Origin: Rhizodiscina lignyota
Taxonomy: Eukaryota > Ascomycota > Dothideomycetes > Aulographales > Rhizodiscinaceae
Length of the DNA: 64,000 bases
Reading direction: 5' to 3'
NCBI GenBank assembly: GCA_010015805.1
Contig: ML978129.1
Coordinates: forward strand, 248,001-312,000
Each line of letters opens with the position of its first letter. Position 1 is the first letter of the stretch. Shown piece by piece: positions 21,847-33,076 of this stretch. Position numbers and translations under genes: made by a program. Below the pieces are notes generated by a model that saw only the letters and a list, made by a program, of their open reading frames with translations, had not been told where the DNA came from and searched no databases.

Positions 21847-23680
21847 ATGGATCGTAGATCTTCAGAAACGTTGCAATTTGATATATCGAACAGGTATGGA
21901 TATTCTCCTCCAGCTCGACATCAAAGACCAGTGCCAATAGTCTTATTATAGCCCTCGGCGAGAGCATATCGAACTCGAGGAACGTACAACTCCCAGCAGA
22001 TCGACAGCGAGTGCCCGACATTCTCGACCTTCAGGAGCACATCACAATATTCGACCGCCGCCAGGCCACACCCAGCGTATACAACGACGGGATCTGCATT
22101 CTCCGCAGCCTAGTCAAAGTAGTGTGTCTTCGAGCTTCCATCCGCGACCGGGAGCTCAGCAAGTGCATCACCCCCCTGACCATGCCCAGCAGTGGTCATT
22201 CGATTCGATAGACCACGAGGATGTCTCTGAGGAAGAACACGAACCGTCGCTGAGAAGACTGAGTTTGGATTCTGTAGGTTCTGCCAAGATACGGCGTGTG
22301 GGAGCAGTGCGTGAGCATATTCGAGAGCGGCAAGATCTTAGGCAGCAAGAGAGCCCTAATGGGGACCGCGAGAGTACCAAATTGGATAACGATGATAACC
22401 AAGAGCAACACAGTTGTGGACGATGTCGTCGACGTCACCGTTGGAGTCATGAGCATGAAGAACTAGGCTGTCCGCGATGTCGGCGTCGCCACCAACTACA
22501 CCATATCCCAGAAGGGAAGTACTACTGCGCTCCCCACCAGAGTTGGCGTCATCAACGAAAAGAAGTTAGCCACGATGATCGTCGCACTCATAGGCGGAGT
22601 GGGGAATTTCATTCTCGCAGTCGACAAGACAACGCCGAATCAAGGCGCACGGTCCCTACCAGAACTTTCAGTTCCAAGATAGGAGAGTGGTTCTCCTCTC
22701 TAAAACATGGCTTCGACCTGAATCGCCGATCACAGATGGGAAGCAGACGGAGGCATAGAAGAGAACAGTCATCACTTAAAGGTGATGGAAGATTATCGCG
22801 GCTCGGCATCAATTTCTTGACGCCATTCGGCGGTTACAACCCTTCGTCTGAGAGGGTACCTTATCCTTCCTCAGGCTCTGCAGTGAATGTAAGCTCGCGC
22901 CCTAGGATCAACCAGCCTGGAGAGCGAATGAGGGGGCCACCGGGACATGATTCATCAACCGAAGCGGAGCGTATGGCGGAACGCGAGTCTCGAACTCGCG
23001 GACAAAGACGAGCGCATAAAGTGCAACACGGCGGAACAGGAGTGAGCAGCAACAGAAGGAAGTTCAAGAATCGAACTGCGCACCACAGTGTGGAAGAGGT
23101 GACCTCTTCCGAAATCACTCCTCTACATAACAATCTCTCTAACGAGGTGGCAAAGGTCCCTCCTCTTCGTCAACATCATGATGGTGAATCGGGAAAGCAT
23201 TCGAGACGACCATCAGACCCGACGCGCGAAAACCTGCGGAGATTTCTGCGGGAGCAAGAGGGCCCAAGTCCACCACCTCCGAGGCGCTTTCCGTCGGCTG
23301 CAATGCAAGGTCTCTACTCACCTACATACCAAGAAGAGCGAGAACAGGCTGCTGATCGTCGTCGACGAGAGCGCGCAAGCGCCTTGCCACATGAGCTGCT
23401 GGATCCGGGTAGAATGGAAGGGGAGCGAAGTCCTTCAGCTTCCGAGTACACAGAAATTACGCAGTTGAGCGCAAGTGACCAGGGACTTGCAACACGACCG
23501 GCCACTGAACATTCGCTGCGAAGAACTCAAGGCCACAGGCGACATACTTTGTCGGACAGCAATCTTGTCTGGATTGATCCACTTCGAAGCGATTCGGAAG
23601 TAGCTGTGATCGACGGGGGATGGCCAAGAGCTAAAGTCACGCATGAGCAGAGACAAAGCTTCTTCATGCAGAATGCTTAA
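21847..23680 (+). CDS. Arg/Ser-rich protein with paired CxxCRRRH knuckles
   Basis: Two exons, 21847-21893 and 21952-23680, give 591 residues. The 58-nt intron (donor GTATGG, acceptor TTATAG) is needed because the reading frame is stopped just upstream of 21952; its branch site is weak, so the first exon is less certain. The protein is highly charged and disordered. Two near-identical short motifs, CGRCRRRHRW and CPRCRRRHQL, lie about 20 residues apart, followed by a YYCAPH. Together they could coordinate one zinc. The rest is basic, with GKIGEWF-like and LTPFGGYNP segments and Pro runs (SPPPPRR). I do not recognise a family. The abundance of RR/RS pairs suggests a nucleic-acid or phosphorylation-rich protein, which is inference only. 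Confidence 0.7.
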
Positions 23681-24014
23681 TGCTGGAGCGTCATTCGCAT
23701 CAAAATGACTACTAGATTTCCGAACCAGGAATGAGCACGGAAGCTGGTACTGTGATAGACTTTTGGTTGAAAGTAGTTCAATTAGAATACAAGTGAATAC
23801 CTGTAGGTATTTATGAACTATGTCATCAGATCGTATCCAAATATAACAGCAGAAAACTCCATTTGCGCCCGAACTGCGCCTCGTGCCGGAAACATCCCAC
23901 AAATGGATCCTCGCTGGACCGTAGTTACGTCCTTGACCAGCGGTGTTGCCCCATACCGATGCCTTGGACTCCTAACCTTCTGTGCAATGATAGACCGAAG
24001 AAAGAGCCCCATAA
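23681..24014. other. Convergent intergenic, 0.3 kb
   Basis: Short spacer between two facing stop codons. It should hold both 3' UTRs. I see nothing else. Confidence 0.4.
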
Positions 24015-26225
24015 TCATCCGTCCATATCCGCAAATACGTTGCGAACCAGGAGGCCATCAGCGCTAAGGAGTTCTGCATCCGCCCTAAGGCCAATGCTGT
24101 ATTTCTCTGCCGGAGTCTCCATCTCCTTCAACGTCTTTTGAAAGTCACCACCAAATTGTTGCAGTGCCTCTCTGCAATTTACGCAGAGCAGCAGCCCGCA
24201 ACCTGACGCCTCACTTGACTGAGGGTCCAGTTCTTGGCCAGATGCATCGATCTCTTGCGTGCTACAGCAACGGAAGCTAGGCGGCGAGGGGCAAATGCTG
24301 CACAGATAAAGGTAACAGGAAGGATCGTCGTCCATGATGAGCTGATTGTTGGCTAGAATGATGTCCGATGTTAGCTCAGAAATGTCGTGCTGTGGGCAGT
24401 TGATGATTTGAAGACGAGCCATTGTGCATTGTGTGCACATGCGAGATGGGTGTGCTCCGCGCTCTTCATGGCCGCCACGTATTTCTTCATAGGCGAGTCG
24501 CTGATGCATCTCTTCGACCAGGACTTTGCCGAAGCCATGTCCGAAAATACCAAATGAGGCCTCTTTGCACCAATTGCAGTCACGGAATGGATCCGAAAAC
24601 TGGTTAGTCGTTGTATCACAGTTGAATGTGACAGGGTGGCAAAGAGAAGTTCTGATCCACAGCCTACGCCGACGACCAAATCTCCTCACTGGGCCCCTTT
24701 TGGAGTTTGGTAGAGAGACTGCCGGTTTGGCTTCTGCAGAATCTGGCTTCGAAGCTTCAAGTTTGCTGGGTGCCTCTTCCTCCACGTCCGATTCACTGGA
24801 TGAAACAGCTTCCTTGGTTTCAGCCTTACTTTTACCTTTGCTCTTCCTTGTTCTGCGAACGCCTTCGAAGATGCACGGAATATCCAGCGCGGCGCATGTA
24901 TCGCATGGTGGATCATCCGTCTTTCCCAACGAGCACTTCGACTTGTTCTCTCGGCAGTGACTGCAGCTGACAAATTGGCGGCGAGGAATATAAGGATCCA
25001 CGTTGTAATCTCGTCCAATGTATTTCCGCTGATACTCATAGCCTTCGGCTGGACCTGCAATGCATTGAATGCCGAGTGACGTGCAATGATCGCATTTCGC
25101 CGGCTGCTCTCCGGTGGCATCATCGCGATGCGAACACCTGCGCTTAAACGCTTTGCAAGACTCACAGCTTGCCTTCCTGATTGGGGGTGTAATCAGTTCA
25201 CACTCCTGGCCGTCCTCCACGCAGGAAACGCAAGGCCAGAAATTGCCGTCATCGAGTAGCGGGCACCGTGTGTCGACTGCGCGACAGGTTTTGCATCCAC
25301 GTGCCACCGGATGGCCAAACAAACCACCCTCTTCTTCGCCAAGGGGATCCGTAAGTGGGATGTAGTCAGCGGATTCCTGATTTGCATTTCGTCGGCGCTC
25401 ATTACGAGAAGAGTCCGTGAAAGAGTTATGAGACTCGGGCCAATTGTCTGGGATGCGTGAAGCAAACTCTCTAAGCTCTGCGTTTCCAAGCCCAATGCTG
25501 AAAATCAGCTGCGCGCCGTTCTGTCTTGCCGTATAACTCGACTTGTAAGTGCGGGGGCGTTTTCCCGCTCTGCTGTTAGCGTCGTGCTCTGCACTTGAAG
25601 GCTTCGCACCCGAGTCGCCGAGCCTTTTTCTCTTGCAAGAGGTCTTCCTGTGTTCTTCACTGGGATCATAGTTTCCGCTTTCGTCTTGGTCGACCCAAGT
25701 AGTCGAGATATGCTGGCCGCCTCTGGCAGAACCTCGGAGTCTGTACTGCGGCGACTGCCTTGGGTGTTCAGCGTCCCCGTCACTGCCATTATCGTCAGAT
25801 CTATTAGCGAATCCATTGTCCGTGAATGGAGAGGTTGGTGGTGTCGTGGATCCAGGTCTAAAGCCCAAGCGATCACTGCCATGAACGGCACTATCCACTC
25901 TGGCAAGGTCCAAATTGTAAGGAGGCGTTTTCAGACCGGCGTTTTCACTGAGCAAGTCGTCCTCTCCAGGATCGGCAAAGTTTGAAATCGGTCCATTTTG
26001 AATGGTAGCCGTGACGCCAATGGTATCAAATGGCAGGTTCGATTGTTCGCGACGGGGGTCGGATGCATCTTGTAAGATGTTTGCATGTTGTGCAAAACGA
26101 CCAGGGGTCAATTCTGAAGAGTTGGGGTCGCCAAAGAGAGAGAGCATGCCAGGATGAAGGTCATCATCTTCCTCATCACCCGCTGCAGACATGGAGGAAG
26201 GAAGACTAGTTAGCATGTCTGCCAT
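24015..26225 (-). CDS. Protein with three tandem Zn(II)2Cys6 clusters
   Basis: The single-exon product is 736 residues from ATG 26225 (MADMLTSLPSS); the open frame extends upstream but that part looks like leader. Residues 1-300 are acidic and disordered. Three complete Zn2Cys6 patterns follow: about 309-341 (C-x2-C-x6-C-x10-C-x2-C-x6-C), about 353-388 (x13 in the central loop) and about 418-452 (x9). Each has basic residues inside the first half, as in DNA-binding binuclear clusters, most clearly CKAFKRRC. A basic stretch (RRTRKSKGKSK) and an acidic Ser-rich linker follow. The C-terminal 230 residues hold further pairs (CNWC, MCTQC, LCSIC, CVNC) that may bind more zinc. Usual fungal Zn2Cys6 regulators have one cluster and a fungal-specific middle homology region, which I do not see. 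A nuclear regulator is the likely role; its targets are unknown. Confidence 0.85.
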   Translation of the reverse strand: MADMLTSLPSSMSAAGDEEDDDLHPGMLSLFGDPNSSELTPGRFAQHANILQDASDPRREQSNLPFDTIGVTATIQNGPISNFADPGEDDLLSENAGLKTPPYNLDLARVDSAVHGSDRLGFRPGSTTPPTSPFTDNGFANRSDDNGSDGDAEHPRQSPQYRLRGSARGGQHISTTWVDQDESGNYDPSEEHRKTSCKRKRLGDSGAKPSSAEHDANSRAGKRPRTYKSSYTARQNGAQLIFSIGLGNAELREFASRIPDNWPESHNSFTDSSRNERRRNANQESADYIPLTDPLGEEEGGLFGHPVARGCKTCRAVDTRCPLLDDGNFWPCVSCVEDGQECELITPPIRKASCESCKAFKRRCSHRDDATGEQPAKCDHCTSLGIQCIAGPAEGYEYQRKYIGRDYNVDPYIPRRQFVSCSHCRENKSKCSLGKTDDPPCDTCAALDIPCIFEGVRRTRKSKGKSKAETKEAVSSSESDVEEEAPSKLEASKPDSAEAKPAVSLPNSKRGPVRRFGRRRRLWIRTSLCHPVTFNCDTTTNQFSDPFRDCNWCKEASFGIFGHGFGKVLVEEMHQRLAYEEIRGGHEERGAHPSRMCTQCTMARLQIINCPQHDISELTSDIILANNQLIMDDDPSCYLYLCSICPSPPSFRCCSTQEIDASGQELDPQSSEASGCGLLLCVNCREALQQFGGDFQKTLKEMETPAEKYSIGLRADAELLSADGLLVRNVFADMDG

Positions 26226-28496
26226 GGTAAACCCGCGGTTGCCAGCGGTGCAGTGCGCACAATGATCAATAAAATGTGCTGGGCGACCAGATATTTGAGA
26301 AAGAGTTACCAATGCAGGAGAGTGGATTGAATAAGTTGGGTTGTGAATGATCAAGAAGGTGTGCGGTGCGTAAGACCTTTGAAATGAGGGACCGCCGAGC
26401 GACACTTGGCAGTTGGAAGTTAGTTGAAGAAGCAGGGGCTTTGGGTAAGCGAGAGCTTGAATGTCGCACGTGATGCAATACGCAGATGTGGTATGCAAGT
26501 CTGATAGAATTGTTAGAGAAAGGGAAGCTGATGAGTATTGCCAGATAACAGGCAAAGAGTATCATGGGGAAAGTGCGAGTGTTTGGGGAGATAATGAAGG
26601 AAAAGACCCAAAACCTCGATGTCGTCCAAAGACAAAGTTGAGGAGCAATTTGAGGTTGTACTGAGATGTGATCGTGGATTACACGTACCGGCAGGGCCAA
26701 TCCCAGGAGTCATGGAAACGATCTAATTGAATTTTAAAGAGGGCTGAAAATCATTTAACGGCCATTTGAGTCAATTGGGCGCGTCTACAGATGAATTTCC
26801 TGACCCGCAAAAGGTAACGCCTTTCTGTCTGAGGCTCTGTTTTCAAGGAGGGATATATCAAAGAGTTCTAGAAACGTGTGTGGGGCGAAGTTGTGACGGC
26901 TGATATGAAAATTTGTGAACTTTGACAATTTGAAGAGCGAGAGTTGTTGTGATATATTGGTGATGCGAAATGAATTCAAGCCGGTGGTTACGGTTATTGT
27001 CGGATAAATATATAAAGATTGACTTCGAATCTGAACTAGCCTAGATTTGCGAGCAGCGCAAGATCACATAGGTTTCACAACGCCGTTAGGCTCTCCGGCA
27101 GCAGTGAAAGCACAACCGGATGATCGCTCCAGTAGACTCCAGGGACTAAGCCATGATTATCATGGCGGATACTTGTTTCGACCTTTGTGATTCCAGGACA
27201 ATGGCGTTCACTGTGGGCGCTCCTTCTAAGCGCAGCTTGAGACACTGAGGACGCTGTACAGATTTTTACCCCATGCGCTCAAGGGCTGCTTCGAAAGTAA
27301 GCACTGGGTAACTTGCATTCTTTGAAAAAGAGACGGAATTGTGAACGTGAAGGAGAGGGTGATGGAAAAATAACAAGTGCAGTTAAATTCTTGTAACGTT
27401 CATCTCTTGAAATGTCCAAGACTTGCAGTTGGTCGGGAAGCGGATTGGAGGCGGCACAAGGAGCGAAGTCGCCAAGACACTAGGATAAGTACCCGAAACG
27501 TAATTAGCGCTAATCAGCGCGACGACACGCCTGCCATCTCCGTCTCGTCGTCTGGTGTACGGAGTACGCGATCCAGGTCAAGGATCACCTCTCCGATTTC
27601 ATTGCAGGACAGAGCAACTTGTGCCTTCACAAGGAAAATGAGACGAGGGCCAGATAACAACGTCTTCTCGGCAGGCGGAGGCGACAGTCTCGCAGAACGC
27701 GACCAACAAATGCCCAGGCGGACGAGTCAGCCCTATGGGCGCGGCTGGCGTCACAAGGCAACCAACCTCTCGACGAATGGCATGGATCAGAAGCAGGTTG
27801 ATGTCATAGTCTCTGGAATATTCCCTATCAAATTCCACCGGTGTCACAATGGCGAAAAGCATATTCCATTATGGATTTCGATGCCCTCGAACTACTGCAA
27901 AAGCGGATGAGTATTGAAGACGATGTGTGATCTTCAATATATGGAGCACGCGAGCATTTCGCGACCCAGAAGACCGTCAGACCCACCGATGGACAACTGT
28001 ACATGAGAGCGTTCCCACATTTTCCTCGCCGTCGCCGAGTGAGACCACCGCTCTGGGCACCAAGACAATCCCAATCGTGGGGAAGGATCGGCGAGCGGGA
28101 GGCGCATCACCCGCTAAACATCGCGATCGTCGAAACGCCCAAAGTACAGTGCTACCCTCTGGCACTGCTCGCTGGTATTGCCCAGACGGCGGTTGAGCCC
28201 TAGCCAAGGACAAATAGTGACAGACTAGGCGTCATGACTGGTCTTCATAAATCCTTCCTTTGCACCCCGCAAAATGGCTCCTTTAATATGTATCCTAATT
28301 ATCAGAAATATTGTGATACCTAAACTGCCCCCCGGCGAAATACGTTGTAGGTAGATTTTCGCCGTATCACATAGTCTGCAGACCTGTACAATAAACATAC
28401 AGGGATATTGTGAGTCTATATATCAAACCTCGCAAGGCTTCGAAGAAAAACTCACTCTAACAAAATGACGCAGAAGCCCAAGTCTTATTGGCCATC
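26226..28496. other. Divergent intergenic, 2.3 kb
   Basis: Upstream region of the triple-cluster gene (-) and of the sugar transporter (+). A 177-codon open frame at 27377-27910 has no recognisable features and is not called. One TACGGAGTA 9-mer lies at 27558-27566. A TATATAT lies shortly before the transporter. Confidence 0.4.
28417..28423 (+). promoter_or_regulatory. TATA-like box of the sugar transporter gene
   Basis: TATATAT, 42 bp before the upstream ATG and 74 bp before the transporter ATG. If transcription starts about 30 bp downstream, the leader before the first ATG would be very short. Confidence 0.45.
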
Positions 28497-28500
28497 ATGA
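28465..28500 (+). CDS. Upstream ORF of 11 codons overlapping the transporter start
   Basis: This uORF ([11 protein letters not shown]) starts at an ATG in a strong fungal context (CAAAATGAC). Its TGA (28498-28500) overlaps the transporter ATG (28497-28499) as ATGA. The transporter ATG would be reached by leaky scanning or by termination-reinitiation, which is a plausible point of translational control. It is seen in the sequence; its use is not shown. Confidence 0.5.
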   Translation: MTQKPKSYWPS

Positions 28501-30924
28501 ATGTGAACGATCACATTGACGGTTCCTCTCGCAAGTCAGAGGAGAAGGATCCGGACTATGGACATATCCCTGAACGGCCGCGCAACTTTTCCATTGCATC
28601 AGCTGCGGATCGTATGCGGTACAATGCGAATGCGAGACTTCAGAATCCGCTCGAGGAGTTCAGCGAGGACGACCTTGAGCAAATGGCTCTCGACTTCTGC
28701 AAAGACCATGCCGTCTCCGAAGAGAGTGATATCCGCGCCTTTCGCCTCGGTGCTATCCTCGCCAAAAATCCAGCTCATTATGAGAAGCTAAGGAACCTTG
28801 CTAGTGCCGAAGAAATGGATATCCTCGAGAAGGAGTTTAAGCATCGATGGAGTCAACCTTGGCTGTTGTACCTGGTTATCATTCTCTGCTCCACCTGCGC
28901 TGCCGTGCAAGGAATGGGTAAGTCGATCTTTGGTCGAATTGCTTTTGGCGGGATTGCTAACAGAATACAGACGAGACTGTCGTCAACGGAGCGCAACTAT
29001 TCTACACTGGCCAGCTCGGCATTAACAACGGTGATGAGCGGTCTACTTGGCTTACTGGTTTGGTTAATTCCGCTCCATATCTCTGCTGTGCATTCATCGG
29101 CTGTTGGCTCACGGTGCCGTACAATCATATCTTCGGTCGTCGGGGTACTATCTTTATTACTTGCCTCTTCTCTGCATTGGCTTGCTTCTGGCAGGGTTTC
29201 GTGAACACTTGGTGGCACATGTTCATTGCACGATTTGCTCTCGGCTTGGGAATTGGACCGAAGTCTGCTACCGTACCAATTGTGAGTACTATTACGGCAT
29301 CTGCCCTGATACTATGCTTAGTTATTTTGCTTATATTGACTGTAATGAACTTAGTACGCTGCGGAGTGCTCACCACCCGCAATTCGAGGTGCTCTAGTCA
29401 TGCAATGGCAAATGTGGACTGCGTTTGGAATTATGGTCGGATATGCAGCGTAAGCTCTACTCTCCCGTCTACGTGGTCGTGCTTCATTGTCTTTCTCTAG
29501 CCTCCTTTCATGTCTGGACGGACCGAATACAGATTCAAAAATGAGTGCATTTGTACGAGTACTGACAAACATCCAGAGATCTCGCTTTCTACAATGTTCC
29601 AGACAAGCACAATATCGTCGGTCTGAACTGGCGCTTGATGATGGCCAGTGCGATGTTGCCCGCCGTCATTGTCTGCTGCTTCGTCTTCATGTGAGCTTAA
29701 ATTTCGCTAGCAATTCTTGTGCAAAAGCTCACATACAGCAGGTGTCCTGAGTCTCCTCGTTGGTATATGTCCAAAGGCCGTCATTTCAAGGCTTACGAGT
29801 CCATGTGCCGTCTTCGCTACGACAAAATTCAGGCGGCTCGCGATATCTTCTACATGAATCAGCTTCTCGAAGCCGAAGCTCAAGTTGCGATTGGGCAGAA
29901 TAAGATGTTGGAGCTGGTCCGCGTCCCGCGCAATCGTCGTGCCATGCTCGCTTCCGAGATCGTTATGTTCATGCAGGTGAGTTGCCGATGTGCTCTGCTT
30001 TGGTCCCTTGCTAGTAGACTGACACATGCGACAGCAATTCTGCGGCGTCAATGTCATCGCGTATTACAGCTCCAGTATCTTCGTTGAGTCCGGATTCTCT
30101 GAGCTCTCTGCTCTGGGTGCATCCATGGGTTTCGGCGTTATCAATTTCCTGTTCGCCCTGCCTGCGGTGTACACGATTGATACCTTTGGCCGTCGTAACC
30201 GTAAGCCACACATTACCCGACGCCGGGGACAATTTGGTCACGCTAACGTCCAATAGTGCTGCTAACCACTTTCCCCCTGATGGCTATATGCATGCTCTTC
30301 ACAGGCTTTTCTTTCTGGATTCCTCTAGATACCAATCGCTCGGCTCATGTTGGCTGCATCGCTCTCGGAATATACCTCTTCGGCATGGTCTACTCTCCCG
30401 GTGAAGGCCCGGTACCCTTCACGTACTCGGCGGAGGCGTATCCACTATACGTTCGGTAAGCAATGCTTCGACTAGTTAATCATCCACACAATTTCTGACA
30501 TCCCCCAGTGAGTATGGAATGGGGCTCGCGACGGCAACTACTTGGTTCTTCAACTTCGTTCTTTCAATCACATGGCCATCGCTACTTGCCGCATTCACTC
30601 CGCAGGGCGCATTCAGTTGGTACGCGGGATGGAACATCGTTGGCTTCTTCCTGGTATTGTTCTTCCTGGTCGAGACCAAAGGCAAGACGCTTGAGGAATT
30701 GGACATGGTCTTCTCCGTCCCAAGTAAGCTTCCAGCTCGCGGCGATAGCATTCGCGATTTCTACTAACGATGTCGCAGCACACAAGCACGCCGCATACGG
30801 TGTGCAGCAGCTATTCTATTGGTTCAGGCGATACTTGCTCTTCCAGAGGGGCGCGAAGGCTCCGCAGCTGTACGATGAGACCGAGATGATAGCCGAGGCG
30901 GCAGAAATCGGCCATAAAGCTTAA
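28497..30924 (+). CDS. MFS sugar/polyol transporter, nine exons
   Basis: The exons are 28497-28917, 28971-29281, 29355-29449, 29577-29690, 29742-29976, 30035-30200, 30257-30455, 30509-30723 and 30779-30924, giving 633 residues. All eight introns (51-127 nt) have GTRAGN donors and AG acceptors, and all junctions keep the frame. A cytosolic N-terminus of about 120 residues precedes the first helix. This long leader and the segment [32 protein letters not shown] are typical of a fungal SP-family branch. Family signatures are [69 protein letters not shown] and [17 protein letters not shown], ending in [11 protein letters not shown]. It would import a hexose, pentose or polyol with protons at the plasma membrane. 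The substrate is not readable. The sequence predicts possible control by the uORF. Confidence 0.93.
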
Positions 30925-31421
30925 AGGGCTGCAAATTCATGGCCCGAAAAGAATAATGACAAGGCGCATACGACATTCGCTCATGATCTTGGCTTCGTTG
31001 GATCACCACTATGTACGATATATGACACTAATGAGTCGTGGACGATGTGTCATTAAAGGGAGCTGGAAGCTTATGAACTCTGTATGACTTTAAGATACCA
31101 CCCGGGTCCTTTCGACACCATTCACTGCAAACAGTGCTCAGCAGATGTAGTTGCATAATCTTCATTTGGTATCAATTATCATAGGCCAAAATTTGGCACA
31201 AGGCGATATGCCAGTACAAGACCGTCTTTATACAAGCCCAATGCTCTCAGAGCCAATCTCCAGAACTATGTACGTCCAAAAGTCTTGATCTCAGCCCTCA
31301 AGGCTCGTCTATGCATTGGATACTCATCGGCATTAACCCAGGGCTCCTCAGAATCTTCACAAAATGAACAAACGCCAATTCTCCAATATTGCATTCTCCG
31401 TCATAGCCACCGCCATCATAC
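30925..31421. other. Convergent intergenic, 0.5 kb
   Basis: Spacer between the transporter stop and the Crh gene stop. It should contain both 3' UTRs. No other feature is seen. Confidence 0.4.
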
Positions 31422-33076
31422 TCATAGCGCAGCAATAACTCCCAAAACACCCAACAGCCCCGCCATTCCAACACCCTCTGGGACCCTCACCGCCGCACCG
31501 GTGAACTGTGCTGGCCCGCTCTGTGTTGCGAGAGCAGCTGAGCCGGTGGCAGAAAGTGTCGCCGTGCCGTTCAAGATCGGGAAAGGCGTCGCGGCCGACC
31601 CACTGCCTTCTGGTGAGAACGTAAGGGTCTGTGACATCGCCGCGGAACCGCCCGCCGCTGATGGAGCCGATTGCGCAGCTCCTAAGGGTGCTGAACCAGG
31701 CGCAGAGGTCATGTTCGCGCAGGGTGCTGTGCCATTTCCCACTGCTCCGGCAGGAGTGCTAGCGCCGGTAGAAGCGCCCGCAGTTGCGCTTCCAGAGATT
31801 CCAGCGCCGAGGCTGCCCGAATCTTGACCTGGGCCACCTGCTTCACCGGAGAATCCACCTGAGCCGGAGCCAGAGCCGCTTGTGGAGTTGAAACCACCGG
31901 ACGTTGAATTGCCTGGACATGGTAAGTTTGTCGGCTCTTGAACAGTCAAGTACGAGTTTGTAGAGTTGAGAGTTGAAATTGGGGAGCTGAGACCTGACGG
32001 CGAAGAAACTGAGGAAGTAATGAAAGCCGGCGTGGAAGATACCGAGCGTCCTGTCGAAGAAAGAGAGCTGCTTGACTTACTTGCAATGCTTCCACCTGAT
32101 GAAGCGCCTGCCGAGCTTGAAGCGGAAGGAGCAGAAGCAGAGCTTGAGCTCGAGCCAGAGGCAGCTGAATCGCTCGTACACTTGATGCTCTGGTAGCTGC
32201 CAGTCTTGTCCGAGTATTCGTATGACGCACAAGGGTTGTAGTTCTTGATCGTGATCTGCGATACATACATGTTGAACGGGGCGTCGGCCATGTTAGCCAT
32301 GCCGCCGGCCCACTCAACGGTACCTGGATCATTCTTTGGCTGACCAGCGACCCAGTTGCCGATGCGGAGGTTGAGGGGCGTTTGAGGGTAGTTCTTCCCG
32401 CCGACTGCGTCGGCAAAGTTGAGTGTTCGAACTGCCTGGCCATCGATGTACCACACTGTCTTGTCTTGCTGCCAATCCACTGCATAAGTATGCACGGTCG
32501 TCTGCGGAGTAGTAACGGGGTGGAATTGGCCGCGGTCGTAAGTAGTAGTGTTTCCCTTTCCAAAATAATTTGACTGGACTTGAGTCGTCTGGCTTCCAAT
32601 GATTTCCTGCGAGGAGTGTTAGGAATGCCATGACCAGGATATTTCATCATTGCCTACCAAATCAATCTCATCCAAGTCCTGTGACTCCATGACGAATGTG
32701 CTGACGATTCCAGCGCCGGGTGCGGCTTGCATCTTCATCTCAACATAACCAAAGAAAATATGAAAGTTGCTTTGAAGCGTCGGGCCATCATTAATGGTGT
32801 TGATCTGGAAAAGTCCGCCCAATGACGAGGTCTTGAGCTCTCCGCTGGTCATAGTCCAATTGTCTGGAACTCCTTTGGTCAAGTCGATGGTGTACTCTGC
32901 TTGATTGAGTCCAACAGAGTTTAGACATGTTTCTGTACAGAATAAGCATCCTTACACCTCAGGCGAACCTAGTGCAACCTACTGTCCATGGGATTGCAGG
33001 CCGTTGAAGTTTGCGCGGTACATAGTGGAAGGGCAATAGCCGCAATGGCGGCCAAACTGGACACAACGCTATGCAT
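31422..33076 (-). CDS. GPI-anchored Crh-type GH16 chitin-glucan transglycosylase
   Basis: The exons on the minus strand are 33076-32983, 32932-32658 and 32606-31422 (517 residues); introns are 50 and 51 nt. A signal peptide (MHSVVSSLAAIAAIALPLCTAQ) is followed by CNPMDKTCLNS, the usual Cys start of fungal Crh proteins. The GH16 core holds the catalytic motif E120-I-D122-L-E124. The second intron falls exactly between L123 and E124, so both exons are needed for catalysis. HTYAVDWQQDKTVWYIDG and the later PCASYEYSD segment are also characteristic. From about residue 270 the protein is Ser/Gly/Ala-rich, an O-glycosylated wall spacer. The C-terminus (GVGMAGLLGVLGVIAAL) is a GPI-attachment signal. 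Crh enzymes link chitin to beta-1,6/1,3-glucan in the wall. No chitin-binding CBM18 module is present. Confidence 0.92.

Noticed and set aside
26226-26555. 110-residue N-terminal extension of the triple-cluster protein
   Set aside because: Composition is unlike the rest of the protein, and ATG 26225 gives a normal acidic N-terminus.
27377-27910. 177-codon open frame on the plus strand
   Set aside because: No recognisable motif, no good start context, and no continuation by splicing.
31285-31827. 180-codon plus-strand frame rich in Pro/Ala
   Set aside because: Antisense shadow of the Ser/Gly-rich stalk of the Crh protein.
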